Assembly: GCA_012845835.1 (NCBI GenBank)
Contig: JABAKD010000021.1
Coordinates: 6,523,859-6,587,858, forward strand
DNA length: 64,000 nt
Reading direction: 5' to 3'
DNA from: Undaria pinnatifida
Lineage: Eukaryota > Sar > Phaeophyceae > Laminariales > Alariaceae
The translations under genes were made by a program, and so were the position numbers. This document shows positions 20,531 to 33,300 of the stretch, piece after piece. Below the pieces are notes generated by a model. The model saw nothing but the letters and a program-made list of their open reading frames with translations. It did no database searches and was not told where the DNA came from. The stretch's first letter is position 1; every line of letters begins with the position of its first letter.

Positions 20531-22861
20531 CTGCCGATGTTTTTCGTTTTGTCTTGTTTCGTGTTGATTTGAGAATTACGAAACACCCCTCAAGATTGAG
20601 ATAGATTGAGAGAGTAAACAATAACTGAAGGGGATCTGTTGTGGACGTCCTGCAGGAGTAACATATATCTGATTCCGTGTTGTGGGTGCCTGGCAGAGCG
20701 CCCAGTCAGGGCACAATGAGTCAGAGTTGAGTTTTTTACGTGAAAGTGAAATGCTGAAATAATGCACACAGCAGTAAATACATGTATCATATCATATGAT
20801 CGGTACAGCAGAGTACAGCAGTATGAAAAAAGGGAAGGTTTGAGGTACGGTCTCGCGTGTGCGCCGAGCAATGCTAAACATACAAGCGCGTCCCCTAAAT
20901 ACAATGCATGATGAGCAGTACAGGAGTAATCAACCTGTGGTGCTAGTAGTTGTGAAATTGCTTGGTATATTGTGCTGCTGAATCACTGCTGAACATGGTG
21001 CTGCATATCGTACCTACTGGCAAATTGCAGGTTTGTGGCTATAGACTATTGAACCGTCGTCGAAATGCCGACAATTGTGTACGTTAGTATTATTTTGCAT
21101 CTTTGATTATTTTTTCATGCAAAGCATTTTGGTACTTGCATCGGCACTGTAAGAGTAGTTTTGTCCCGTCAAGGTATTTTTGGACAATAGTAGTAATGGG
21201 TGTATAAGTCCTTGACAGATGTCCGTCAAGGGGCAAGAGCGCCATCAACTGATGTACCCGGATAGTATTCGACGTGTTACGTTCCCCACATATATGTAGC
21301 GTAAAAAGAGCTTGCAGTACTACAGTATATCCCGTGCTGTCCGCATGTCTGTAGTCTAGGCATCTATCGATACAAGAGGATACTAGTACGAATGATATAC
21401 CAGCACGGTCAATTGTACGCTGACTTGTCTGCCATTATATGTTACGCCCTGATACTGTCTGCGTTGAGGATCATTGAACACAGTGGAGTACCCCCCAGTG
21501 TAGCATTGCAATACTACTGATGCTGCTATTGCTAAGGATATTCATGGAGGTAGAACGGGTATGCATGGGTATAGAGGGCTCTTGGTGGGCGATCTGAAAA
21601 AAGCGCAACCGAACATGTGCGAGGGATTCTTGATGAAATGAGCTGTTGTTGCATATGGTATCACATAGCACGTTGCTTGTCCTATTTTAAACAGTGATGG
21701 CATTTGGTAACTTGAAATACTAGTGACAAATGCTTTACAAGCTGACGATGAATGCATAAAAAGGATAGTTCAACCTATAGGTCTAGACTACCGACCTCAT
21801 CGCTCGATTGCACGATCCATCTGCTGCTTGTGTGGATTCAATCTTGCACCAGAAAGGTCTGCTTAATGCAGAAGGATTGGCTAGAGCGCCGGAGCTGCGG
21901 CAATGCCATGAGGCCGGAAGGGGGTTGCCGCAGCGAAGGGACCACCAGCAGCAGTGTTTGGAGCATGGGGTTGAAATGAATGGATATAATGCTGGGTGAT
22001 GGTGATTTTGTTGTTTGAACTTTGATTGTGAGCCTGCTTGAGATTGACATTATTGTTTTTTTTTTGTTTTTTTTACTGGACGAGGCTGGCTCATTGTTGG
22101 TATGACAACTCTCGACCAGTGACGAAGCGTCCGAGATTGAACAGACCACGAGCTGCGTGGAGGCGCGTCCGGTCTAGTTCGAGTGTTTGTTACTTGGGTA
22201 TTGTCCCGCTGACGCGTTTGTTATGCGCTGTGATCGCGCAGACTTACCCCATGCTTATTTGAGGTATGCATAGCACCCATGGTACGCAAGATCGTAAGGA
22301 ATAATGAGAAATTACCAAAGTCTATATGATTTGATTTTGCGAGTTGATGGTTATGTCTATTTGAGTCGGTACCGCCGTATAGGACAATTAATGCCTTTTA
22401 AATCTGGCACATATGTTCTCGCGGTATGTGTGGATGTTATTATCCCGGGTTTTGGTACGACGTGCACTGCGGTTTTCGAGGATAACCAGAGGCCGAAGAA
22501 CCTGGCACAAACCCAGTGTCCACGTCGAAATCGAAGCACATCGACGTTCGACTCCCCTTTTTGCGGAGGCTTATTCTTTTTGTGAAATATTTGGGTATTC
22601 GAGTTTGAGATTTTGACCAGGGCAACATCCCGCCGCTACACGTGTTAGACATTTCGTCGAGCACGGAGGAGGGGAGATGCTTACCGCCGTGCCGTGTGCA
22701 GAGTACGATTAAATAGAGTTTCTGCGGTTGTTTGCGATTTCGACAATAACGCGGAGTTTGTCCTTCCTGGTTCAGATCGTAGGCCTTGTTCTGGGTTCTA
22801 GTATCTCGAGGAAATCAGGAATAATCGGGGTATATTTGAGTCAATTTCGGGAATCGCGCAG
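20531..22861. other. Mostly no gene; one weak open frame
   Basis: The only frame worth naming is 22,304-22,585 (+, 93 codons, MRNYQSLYDLILRVDGYVYL). It has no partner copy and no motif. T10 and T8 runs separated by G lie near 22,053-22,073. Nothing else was recognised in this 2.3 kb. Confidence 0.35.
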
Positions 22862-23405
22862 TTTTTACTGAGGTATTCTTCTGCTCCTTCGCCTGTCATT
22901 TAATGTAAGTGTTGGAGTAGATGAGGCCGAGGCCTGCCGCAAGCAAGAGGTCCTCACCCGGGATAAACGCCCGCACTAAGCTCACAATCCCGAGCTTAGA
23001 ATGATACCAAAAATCCCTATTCGCAAAAGTTGTACCTGAAAAACCTACTTTTGCCAAGCTGGGTGGGAGGGATGGTCAGATAATGAATCTTCCCCTCAAT
23101 TTTTCTCGTTTTTGGTCCGGGGACCAAAACAATGTGTCAGAAGGGCGATATCATACTCCTTTTATTTTCGGATCTCAAATGATGGAAGCATGTCTCGTTC
23201 AATTTAATTTGCTCTCCGATTTTTACTGTAGTATTTTGGAACTCCTTCGCCTGTCATATGACGTAAGTTTTGGATTTGATGAGGCCTCCTGCCCCCACCC
23301 GTGATCCTACCCATACTTTCTTTTGCCGTTGTCTGTGATCAATGTGTACGTTTTGGGCTTGTCCTAGGTCGTGCCTCATCTCACGCATATTTACGGTATA
23401 TCTCG
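22862..23405 (-). repeat. 3' block of DIRS-like copy 2
   Basis: Two cores (22,870 and 23,226) match the pair in copy 1 at 15,870 and 16,498. The segment between them (for example GATATCATACTCC to GCTCTCCGATTTTTACTG) also aligns with 16,400-16,497. It directly follows the recombinase region, as expected for the 3' untranslated end. Confidence 0.6.
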
Positions 23406-23409
23406 GTTA

Positions 23410-24171
23410 CCGTTGCTTACACGCGGCAAAACTTTCCTCAAAAGCTTGCGACAAAGCGAAGTTCATGGCTATCGACTAGCTATTGTCCCGCTCTCGCTGA
23501 GAACCCCCGTCGCGTTTCCATTTCCCTCTGAATTCGCCCCCGCGCTGGTATTTGGTGCAATGAATTACCGCGCGACGCGCTCGGTCTTCATCCTCCGGTC
23601 TTCATGATCTCGTCTACCGCCGTACCTGCGAGCGACTTGCTACGCGACCCGCCTACTCCTAACGAGTGCATCGTGAAATGGCCGGGCATCCTCCCTGCGC
23701 GTAGATGTGCCTGCAAAGTGGCCGTCATGCGAGGTGCAGTGATCGTCACTGAAACCCTCTCCCCATTACCCTCCACCACGGGAAACAGGTACCCCGAGGT
23801 TAAATCCCAGCCAATCGCCAGATCCGCAGAGATTTACTCGGTAACGCCTAGAAATGAGCACGGCGCGGATTTTCTGCGTCGGCCAAGACCACCACTGCTT
23901 CTACCGACTTCCGCAATGTTTCTCGGAAAAGGAAGTTAAACACCGAACCTGCCCACTCGAGCTGTCGCAGGAACCGTGACGCCAACGTGAAAAAGTGGTC
24001 GAATCCTCGCCTCATGGTGTAAAAGGCCAACGAGAACATAGCGATGTGACTAGTAATTGCTATACGCTGGGACAACAATTCCGCGAGCTGCGCACGCACT
24101 CTCATACTCTGGAGCAACTGGGCTAAGGTATGCGATTGCATCGGTGCAGCCTGCTTCACGGGAACGCCCAC
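23410..24171 (-). pseudogene. Tyrosine recombinase part of DIRS-like copy 2 (fossil)
   Basis: The minus strand carries LAFYTMRRGFDHFF, EAVVVLADAE and, further on, FTMHSLGVGG with GTAVDEIMK. This is the layout of the DIRS/Crypton-type integrase domain, in which the HxxR-like box stands before the tyrosine segment. A stretch reading FALSQAFEESFAAC closes the region. The part is recognisable but broken. Confidence 0.75.
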
Positions 24172-25018
24172 TTGTTTCTGTTCATCGCTAACAAGTGCAA
24201 GTTGGGATTCGACTAACGTCCTCGAGCAGGGGTTTCCCTTCTTTTCTACCGGGTCCCATTCTTACACTTTTCCATGTTGTTCCCGCATGGCCATGCGCAA
24301 ATTCGAAAAATATGATTTATCCATCGATCCAGCTGCATACCGCTTTGCGAAACCGGTACCCGGCCTGCATGCACTTCCGTCCGCAATTCCACACCGGGGC
24401 AAGATCGATCGTGCACCCACGTGGCCCGAGACCTTGATAATCGAAAAAACACGCCCAGTCAAAGACATTGTTGTCGGTCGCCGTGGCCCAGCCTCGGCGC
24501 TCCCCTTACCTGGCGAGAAGGAACACATCGAAGTCGGATATATCACTTTTGCGCTTCTGGCCTGGACGCTCGTCTATTGCAGAGAAGACCATCGCCCGGC
24601 GAGGTTCACATTTTTACACATCGATCCGCACGACCGTCGTATTCGGGTCCCGCGGGACAGGCGCCCCCCGAAATGGCTGCGTCCTACACGACAAGCAGTA
24701 GTAAAAATGTCCGACATTCTCCGTTCTGCACGTTGCTCGCAACTCATATCGACCAGGTCCCGTGCGCAAGTAGCGCCCGCGGGCGGCTCGATCCCACTCC
24801 GCATCCACACCCGTACGCACCCAAAGGATGGTCCGGGCAAAGAACGAGAATGGGAGGACAGCACGAATACGTTGGCCATACCAGTGCATCACCAGGTAAG
24901 CAAGTAAACCGATCCACGCTAAGCTAAATACAATTATACATGCCAAAGTCAAGTTCAACAAAAAAAACAAGTATATGCAGACGGTTGAGGACACGCATAT
25001 TCGCCTGCTGTTTAAAAG
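24172..25018 (-). other. Link region between RNase H and recombinase, DIRS-like copy 2 (fossil)
   Basis: Open but unassigned minus-strand sequence. It would correspond to the N-terminal part of the recombinase or the spacer before it. Two or three overlapping frames are open, and no methyltransferase motif was noticed. Confidence 0.4.
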
Positions 25019-26318
25019 TCAACCTCGTACGCAACTACGCACATTTGGGATACCGACATTCCCGAAGTGTACCGTTCTGGTCAGATCACTGAAGAACTTA
25101 AACATTCCCTTCAGGGCCACGTCCAACGAGCGCACTATTGCCTGTTGGCCGAACGGGTACCAGTACGCTCTCGTATCGGGGACCACAACGACCGCGTGCG
25201 CATGACACTCCGCCAAGTGTTGAACGACGTGTCTCACCATAACCGAGGGAGGGAAACAGTACCCGAATGCCTCCCATTCCGTACGTGGCAATGTAGAAAC
25301 TCCCTGCGCCAACATGTGTACTCCCGAGGATTCCGGACAGTAGTACTGTGTGAAGAACGGCAGCGTGTGGGAACTCCCCGGCATCCATTACGCCGATGCT
25401 GTAGACGCCATGAGGTCAATACTGAACGGGCCCAGGGCTTCCCACATGATCCGGAAAGCCCCGGGGTGCAGTCGGAAAAAGGACTCACGCGAGGGTCGCG
25501 AGGTAGCGTCGGCGATGCCGTTTGCCGCGGACGGAATCCATTTCAATGTCAACATGAACCCATGCTCCACCTGCAAATCAAAGCGTTGCACCAACATCGC
25601 GTGTGTTCCACCTGCAAATCGAAGCGTTGCACCAACAACGCGTGTGTTCCTGATCCTTCGCTCTCCCTGTCTCAAATGCTCCCACCACCGACTGGTTGTC
25701 AACACCGACCAACACTTGCGCCTTCCGCAAAGCGTCCGGGAATCGCGTAAAAAACTGACGCAACACGTAAGACAACGCGTATATCTCCTTGCTATTATTA
25801 TGTCTAGATGTCCAGTGCTGCTGGAATACCCCCCCCGCCCGAAACGGACCCGAGCCTGCTTTGACCACCCCTCCCCACGAGATGAACGATGCGTCAGTCA
25901 ACCCACAGGTGAAAGAGGCTATGAAATGCGGTGCCCATTGCCACGGTCCCTCGTGAGAGGTGGACGTAATACGCATCCATTGCTGAAACTCACGCACGAG
26001 GTCTGCATGGGAATCGCGCGCCAGATCGATCCTTCTCGCCCCCGACTTCTCTAATTTCAGCAACACCGAATACATGCCGTTAGTCCACAGGAAGGCCGGG
26101 CGAATGACCATCGCCAAACTCATACACTTGCCTGCTATACGGTACACCGTCCGAAACGATAACCGTCTCTCTTCGGGGGCCGTCCGCAGGGATTGGAGAT
26201 CACCTAGCTTATCTGTGGGGACTCGAAACGTGGAGGTTTCTGAGTCGACTGATTCTACGATAGCCCCCCCCCAAAACCAGCGGTTTTCTTTAACGAACGT
26301 TTCATGGCTGCTCGACAC
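25019..26318 (-). pseudogene. End of RT, RNase H and connection, DIRS-like copy 2 (fossil)
   Basis: The minus strand shows the end of an RT thumb (STFRVPTDKLGDLQSL), then NNSKEIYALSYVLRQF and LVGVDNQSVVGAF typical of RNase H in this group, then NGIADATSRPSR and GPFSIDLMAS, the post-RNase H boxes. The following segment (25,019-25,384) has FCFPPSVMVRHVVQHL-like residues seen after RNase H in related elements. The protein would act in cDNA synthesis. The copy is broken. Confidence 0.8.
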
Positions 26319-26990
26319 GAGGAAGGATGCTATGAAAAGAGTATCTGCATATATTATCTTGTTTGCGGAGGACTATTGAACGATGACGTCCGGGTGGTAA
26401 GGGGGACCGTATTTCAGGAGATACGGCCGGGAGTTGGTTTCAAAACCGGCGATTTCGTTAAAGAAAAGTTGGGGGGGCTACCGTAGAACCACACAGTCGC
26501 AAAGCATACAAAGGTACCGCTGGATCCGCTTCGGTTGTAAGTCGCACTTAATGACCGACGGGAAGTATCCACATCAAAACGGGACTACCATCGCAACGTG
26601 GATGACTTCCGCGGCCGGTAGCGATTGTTCTCGCTCAGATCGTCCATACGTATAGTTAAAGTTCCCCAACTACGAGTAGTCTAAGTACGCTAGGGCCCGG
26701 ATCCCTCTCGACCGCCGGTATGCCATCCGCGCCTCACTTAAGGTGTGGTACACGTACGGGCTTTCACAAAACCCGAAAGGTAAAATATACCACACATAGT
26801 CCACTCCGTGGTATTTCAATCCAAAGAAGCGGCCATGAGGCCGGATTCAACAATACGTGGTGAGAAGCGGATTAATCGTCGAACAATCCTTGGAAGCAAT
26901 CTTTTGGACGCGACATTAGCCACATGTGCCACCGTATCGATCGTGAACCGGATTCGATTATATCGCTGGTTCAGTGGCGAAACGTCATAG
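26300..26990. repeat. Block interrupting the RT of DIRS-like copy 2
   Basis: The core of the RT should lie here, but the sequence is not RT-like. Its left part (26,305-26,490) matches a dispersed repeat also present at 50,338-50,495: GCTCGACACGANGAAG, GACGTCCGGGTGG-like, ATACGGCCGGG, TTTCAAANNCGGC. It is either a nested insertion with loss of the target or a rearrangement. Confidence 0.5.
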
Positions 26991-26992
26991 AT

Positions 26993-27307
26993 TTAACGTG
27001 GTTTAGGTTCTTTCACCGATAGCGCTCGAATCAGTCGCGGCCCTACCAGCCCCGACGGGCGACGTATGTCGGACCAATTAACAACGCACCCGCGCTCAAC
27101 CAGGGAGTTCATCTCAGCGTCCACGAAGCTGCCGTGCGATGATGGAATACGGTTGGCAAACACTGCTCCCGGAAAACGTTCCACGATGTACGGAAGCATT
27201 CTCGATGGACGCCGGCAAAAATCAGCCAGAAACTCGTAGACTAATCCCGTCACGCAGATACGATATAAGCTCATCCCGGAGAGTGTGTCCCTCCAGGATA
27301 ACTTCAT
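26993..27307 (-). pseudogene. Start of reverse transcriptase, DIRS-like copy 2 (fossil)
   Basis: The minus strand ends in the classic entry to an RT palm: AEMNSLVERGCVVNW, GLVGPRLIRALSVKEPKPR. The upstream residues (RMLPYIVERFPGAVF) fit the usual lead-in. Sequence beyond this point is lost to the interrupting block. Confidence 0.7.
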
Positions 27308-29746
27308 CTCAAAACGTTACGTGTTTCCGCACGAAGCCCGGCACAAACGCGATCCTACCCGCGCCGGCATCTCACACCGGGGCATGCCACGGAAATCGTC
27401 TGAGCACCCCTTGCATCGGGTCCCGGACTACGTCAGCCCAAACCGGCAATGCATGCAAGCGGTGAAGAAACGCCCCTGTGTCCACTCACACGCGTTTGTC
27501 GGCGGAAAGCTGCGGTACCGGGCGTAGGATCGGTTGCACGCCCGCCTGGCGACGATCTAGATGCCGAAATCAATATTCCGCGTCCACCTACCGCCAGCAT
27601 AAATACAGAACAGATCTGGATGTCAACACGCAGCATCGAACGTTAGAAATTGTGCAATAATTTTCACATGCCTCTCGTTGCTGAGCTTTCACGCGCACGT
27701 CGAAGTGATGCTGCGTGTCCAGCTAAAACATGGAGAAGACCTGACGGTAGCACAGACACAAACAGCGCGACTCCGGGCCGCTCCTACCTACCAGTACATG
27801 ACCGAAAATTAAGATGTAACGAAAAAGAAACAACCCACCGCGAGGCAGGCATGTGTCTGCGATACTACCCGTAGTCAGCAGCAAGCGTAGGAATTGTGAA
27901 AAGGTAAACAGCACCGCTGCGCGAGGCGCGTATGCTCTTATGACGAGTCGCTAAGGTCAGACGATGCCGAACGGAGATGACCCATATGTGACCGGCAACC
28001 ATCTCTAGGAGTCTCAAATGTAGGCATACGACAGGGTTGTTCAAATAAAACTAGGAACTGACCGACCGCCCCCCCCCACAGAGGTGAAAGATCTCCAGTC
28101 GCCCGCGAATGGAACGTGTACCCACGTCTTCCTGTGTTGGAGTATCGTCAGCAGGGATCAACATGCATTCAGAGCCCGTGGCCATTGTGTATATGTAGCG
28201 TACACCGCAGTCCCGTACTGGTGCGATCATAAGTGTTCATCAGAATGCATATGGTCTCCATGATCTGGCTAACAGGGAGGGGCTTAGCGTCATTATATGC
28301 AAACCCCGGGATAGCCCGCTCATATATGCGTGCGGAATCCGCGACCGACACCTGCTACGGTAGACGTGCCTCCGCGATTTCTGGCGCTGCTCGTTTGGAG
28401 AGCTCAATAACTCCCCCGAAACCGATTATGGGCGAACTCGAAGTGCAACCCGATGACGAAACTCACGGCCAACAGGTAAAAATAGTTTCTTTGCCCAAGA
28501 GTGCTACGTCTATGGCAGCAGGCGTCAGCGTTGTGCATATGTAGGGAGCGACCACACAATCTCGTATTGCTACTTCCCAACCGGAGATCAATATGCATAC
28601 AGTGCCTACGTCCCGGTGAACTTAAAGGAAGATAATGAGACTATAATGAACATTGTACATAAACCAAAGACCAACCGCTCTGATACCCAGTATTGGTGTC
28701 TTGATCGTTCCATGGCACGAACTTGTCCCTCATGGTGCGTCGTATTCGGAGCGATCTCTAACTTGTCTACGCTCATGTTCTCACCAGCTCCACCGCTGTA
28801 CTCCTCCGCGCTCAAACACGCCTGCCAACCCGTCGTTAGGGAAAAGCCGGGAGGGGGCACTTGGCCGCACGGTGACCGCCCCGCTTACTTTTACGGCATT
28901 CCGAAAAGGCACATTTCCGAAAGAAATGGTGGATGTCCGGCTCGCATTTGCACAGTAGTTGCATCTGTTCCCCTGGCGATTAACCTGGATAGCTATCGGT
29001 TGGACCCGCAACGGGGAGCTATAGTCGGCCCGCTCGAATTTCGCTCGGGCCGACGATGGGCCCGAAAGAGTAGCCGGGGAAGCGGGTAGGCTGCGAACGC
29101 CGACTTCCCCGCGGCCCCCAGCTGCGGCCCGGCCCCTACGCCCTCCCGCGCCGGCTGGCCCGCGGCCGTTGCGCGCCTCCTCGCGCGAAGCCCTGACATT
29201 CGAGGGCTGCTGGGCTGGTGACACCACACCTACTTGTCGTGGTGTACATCCCCGCCGATGGGTGTACACCCATACCTGACAGTGGGCGGCCCGGGGATGA
29301 GGCCGTCGACATGTAGCCGTAATTCAGCGACAACGGGCTGTACGCAGCTGCCCCTCTTCTGGTCCTAGTCCCGCCTCCGACCACCACAAAGCCAGCGCCG
29401 GCCACCGATTCGGTGCCCACGCTCGCCTTGAAGATGACTTTAAAGGCAGCCTGGTCGCTATCAAGGGTCTCCTTAGATAACCCCCGACGATTCGGAACGA
29501 GCATAGTGAACACCCGGAGGACGTGATAGTGGTCCGAGCCCCCCCGGATAAGCTCGTTGCCACGAAACAGCGTTTGTCGAGCACGGCGCGTTCTGCCCTA
29601 ACGTTCAGGGTGATTGTCTTCGACACGATGCCCTGTGCCGCGCGCTCAAATGCGAACCATGAACTCACCCCTTCTCGTTCCAAACGATGATAAGCGCTCG
29701 AAGTAAACGAGGGTTGACCTTTCACATCGTAATACCCGCCCATCAA
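27308..29746 (-). pseudogene. 5' ORF region of DIRS-like copy 2 (fossil)
   Basis: Parts of it are shared with copy 1 (27,278-27,890 with 16,864-17,470; 28,960-29,340 with 17,480-17,930). The middle, 27,890-28,960, has no counterpart there, so it was either inserted here or lost from copy 1. The 140-codon minus-strand frame at 29,324-29,746 (GGYYDVKGQPSFTSSAYHRL) is the best-preserved piece and would be a gag-like product. The region is GC-rich near 29,000-29,300. Confidence 0.45.
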
Positions 29747-30334
29747 CCGTAACCCACGCGCGTCGGCGGGGAGACCAGGGAGCAGACGTATCGGTAACCG
29801 TTGGGATATATGTCATATATAGTGCAGCGACGCGATCAGCAACCAGCCCGACCTGTGCAACCCCCGCAACGAGCAACACACCCCGTCGCTTCCGATCAAA
29901 ATGAGTCAGCATAAAACTGAACATGATCCGTAACGCGCGGTATAGCGGTCGCAGCGATGGCCCCTGTCACTCGAATATTTACCTCAACCCGAAGGTCAGC
30001 ATCCGTCAAAAAGGCAGCCGTGAACATCCGTGTGCCCCTTTCGAAAGATATGACAAATACCTCCGGTCCCGCCGGGTCAAGGATGGTCATGTATCATCCG
30101 CAATCAACCGGCTACACGCGGGATAACAGCCCAACATGCCGATATCAGCGATGCAAATGCCGCCGGTACAGTAGTACCGAGATTGGCGACGCACATGTCA
30201 CTAACACTGCCATGCCTGTGGACGCGACACATCGCCGGTGATGAGCGAAGCGACAACATCCGTGTTACAGTAATGTCGGCGAGCGGCCAAACCAATCAGT
30301 CGCCCAAAATACATGAATTTGTTTTTTGTAAATA

Positions 30335-33300
30335 TAATGCATATCAGTCATGGGCAGCCGGACGAACAGCCGAGATGATGCATGCTGGTGCCGCCACGCA
30401 TCCACCGCAATCACAAAATTTTTGAACGCGAAAGCTTTGCTGCACGACACTACGGTGTTGGCCAGAGCGGTCATCAGCCGCAAACAGCAAAGCAAAACCA
30501 ATGTGGCGCATCCGTATATAAACATCGTATTGAGCAGCAGGGTGAACAGCAAAGCGGAAGAATACTGGCGCAGCCACGCATCGACGGCGATCCCAAAACT
30601 AAACGCGAAGGCCTTGCTGGACGAAACGGCGGTGTGGAATAGGGCGGCAATCAGTCGCGAGCAGCCTAGCGAAAGCGTATAGCGCGGCTGTATATCAACC
30701 TCGCCGTATATCACCCGTGGTCAGGAAATGAACGCCTATCTTGTTTTCGAGCGAATACAGCCAGCGCGTTGTATATCAGTCATGAGCAGCCGGGCGAACC
30801 GCACAGCGAAAGCATACTGGCGGAGCCCCGCGTCCACCGCAATCGGAACACTGAACGCGAAATCCTTGCCGGACGACGCGGTGGTGTGGGCCAGAGCGGT
30901 AACTTCAACCGCAAGCCGAAAAGCTAAAGCCTTTGTGGTTCAGGTGAATATCAAAATCGCGTTGGGCAGCAAGGTGAACAGAGAAGCGGAAGAATACCGG
31001 CGCAGCCACACCTCGACCGCGAAAAACCTGCTGGACGACACGGCGGTGACGCCCAGAGCGGTGATCAGCTGCGAGCCGCAAAGCAAAAGCATATATGGCC
31101 CAGCTGTATATCAACATCGCGTTGAGCATCGGCCAGAGCGGCAATCAGCCGAGAGCAGCAGAGCGGCCGCATCTATGGCGCACCTGTATATCAAATTAGC
31201 ATTGAGCAGCAAAGCGAATAGCAACGCGGAAGCATACTGACGATGCCGCGCATCGGCATCGATAAGAACATTGCACCCGAAAACCTTGCCGGACGACACG
31301 ACGGTGTCGACGAGAGCGGTAATTGGCCGCGAGCAGCGAAGCAAAAACACATATATATATATATTAACATCGCGTTGAGCGGCGGAGCGAACAGCAAAAC
31401 GGAAATACACTAGTGTATGCCTGCGCAACCTCGATGAGAAAGCTGAAACGGAGGTGTCGACCAGAGGGGTCATCCGTCGCGAGCAGGAAATGTAAAGCCT
31501 ATGTGACGCAGCTGCATATCAACATTGCAATAACTCTAATGCGGTCAGCCAGTGACCGCTTATCTGGCGAGACTTTGCAAGGCGGAAATACAACAGACAC
31601 AGCTGTATATCGATTCCACGTAGCAGGGCGCCCCGCAAAGCGAAAGTATACTGGCGCGGCCAGGCATCTGCCGCGAACAGAATACTTAACGCGAGCAAAT
31701 GCTAGCTAGACAACACGGCGGTGTCGACCAGGGCGGTGATCAGCCCGGAGCAGCCAAGCGAAAGCATATTTGGCGCAGCTGTATATCAGCATCTCGTTGG
31801 GCAGCAGGAACAACAGCAAAGCAGAAGCATGTTGGCGCATCCACGCAACAACCACAAGCAGAAAACCGAAGACGAAAACCCTGTTGAACGACACGGTGGT
31901 GTCGGCCAGAGCGGTAATCAACCTCGAACAGCCAATCAAAAACATATACGACGCAGCTGTATATGAACGTCGTGTTGGGCCTTGACCAGAGGGGTGATCA
32001 GCCCCGCGCAGCAAAGCAAAAACACAAACGTTGCAGAGCGAACGTATAACAGACACAGCTGTATATCGGTCATGGGCAGCAGGGCGCACGGCAAATCGAA
32101 AGCAAACTGGCTCAGCCACACGTCCACCGCGAGCTGAAACGTGAACAAGAAAAAATACTTGCTAGACCACACGGCGGTGTCGACCAGAGCGAAAATAAGG
32201 CGCGAGCAGCAAAACGAAAGCATATAGGTTTATGGCCCAGCTGTATATCAACATCGCGTTGAGCAGCAGGTCCAACAGAAAAAATTATGGCGTTTCCGTA
32301 CAACAGCATCGCGTTGAGCCTCGACCATAGGGCTGATCAGCCGCGCGCAGCAAAGCACAAGCGTATACGTTGCAAAGCGAACATGCAACAGCGAGTAGCG
32401 AAGCCAAAGTATATATGACGAAGCCGTGTATTAAGATCGTGTTGAGGCTCGACCAGAGGGGTGGTCGGCCGTGTGCAGCAAAGTGAATATGTATGCGCTG
32501 CAAAACTAACATACAACAGACACAGCTGTATATCGGTCATGAGCAGCAAATCGAAAGCACATGTATGGCGCAGTTGTATAGTCTATATGAACATCGCGTT
32601 GAGCAGCAGCAGGTCCAACCGTAAATGTATCACGCAGCTGTACAACAGCATCGCGTTGAGCCTCGACAAGAGGGGTGATCAGCCGCCCGCAGCAAAGTAA
32701 AAGCGTATACGTTGAAACCCAAACATACAACAGCGAGCAGCAAAGTCAAAGCATATATTATGATTCAGCTGTAAATCAACATCGCGTCGAGGCTCGACCA
32801 GAGGGGTGATCGGCCGCGCGCAGCAAAGCGAAAGCGTGTACGCTGCAAAACGAGCATACAACAAACCCAGCTGTAAATCGGTCATGAACAGCAAATCGAA
32901 AGCATATATGGCGCAGCTCTATATCACCATCACATAACATCTATGATGCACCTGTATATCAGCATCGTTTTGGGCCTCGACCAGAGAAGTGATCAGCCGC
33001 GGGTAGCAAAGCGAAAGCGTATACGTTGTAAAGCGAACATACAACAGACACACTTGTATAACGGTGATGAGCAGCCAAGCGAAAGCATATAAGCTGTATA
33101 ACAACATCACGTTGAGCCTCGACCAGAGGGGTGATCATCCGCGCGCAGTATACCGGAAGCGTACACGTTGCGACGTGAACATACAACAGCAAGCGGCAAA
33201 GCAAAAGCATATACGACGCAGCTGAATATGAACATCGCGTTGAGCCTCGGCCAGAGGGGTGATCATCCGCGCGCAGCAAAGCAAAAGCGTATGCGCTGCA

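Larger units (their letters stand above)
22862..30300 (-). mobile_element. DIRS-like tyrosine-recombinase retrotransposon, long copy (copy 2, fossil)
   Basis: Parts in transcription order on the minus strand: 5' ORF region (about 29,750-27,310), start of reverse transcriptase (27,307-26,993), a foreign or rearranged block (26,990-26,300), end of reverse transcriptase plus RNase H and the following connection (26,318-25,019), tyrosine recombinase (24,171-23,410), then the 3' block. RT, RNase H and YR in this order without long terminal repeats is the DIRS arrangement. The element is broken in many places and looks ancient. Its ends were placed by comparison with copy 1 and are uncertain by a few hundred bases. 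Confidence 0.8.

Noticed and set aside
24262-24907. Plus-strand frames of 160-200 codons at 24.3-24.9 kb
   Set aside because: The plus strand here is the complement of a DIRS-like element whose RT, RNase H and YR parts all read on the minus strand.
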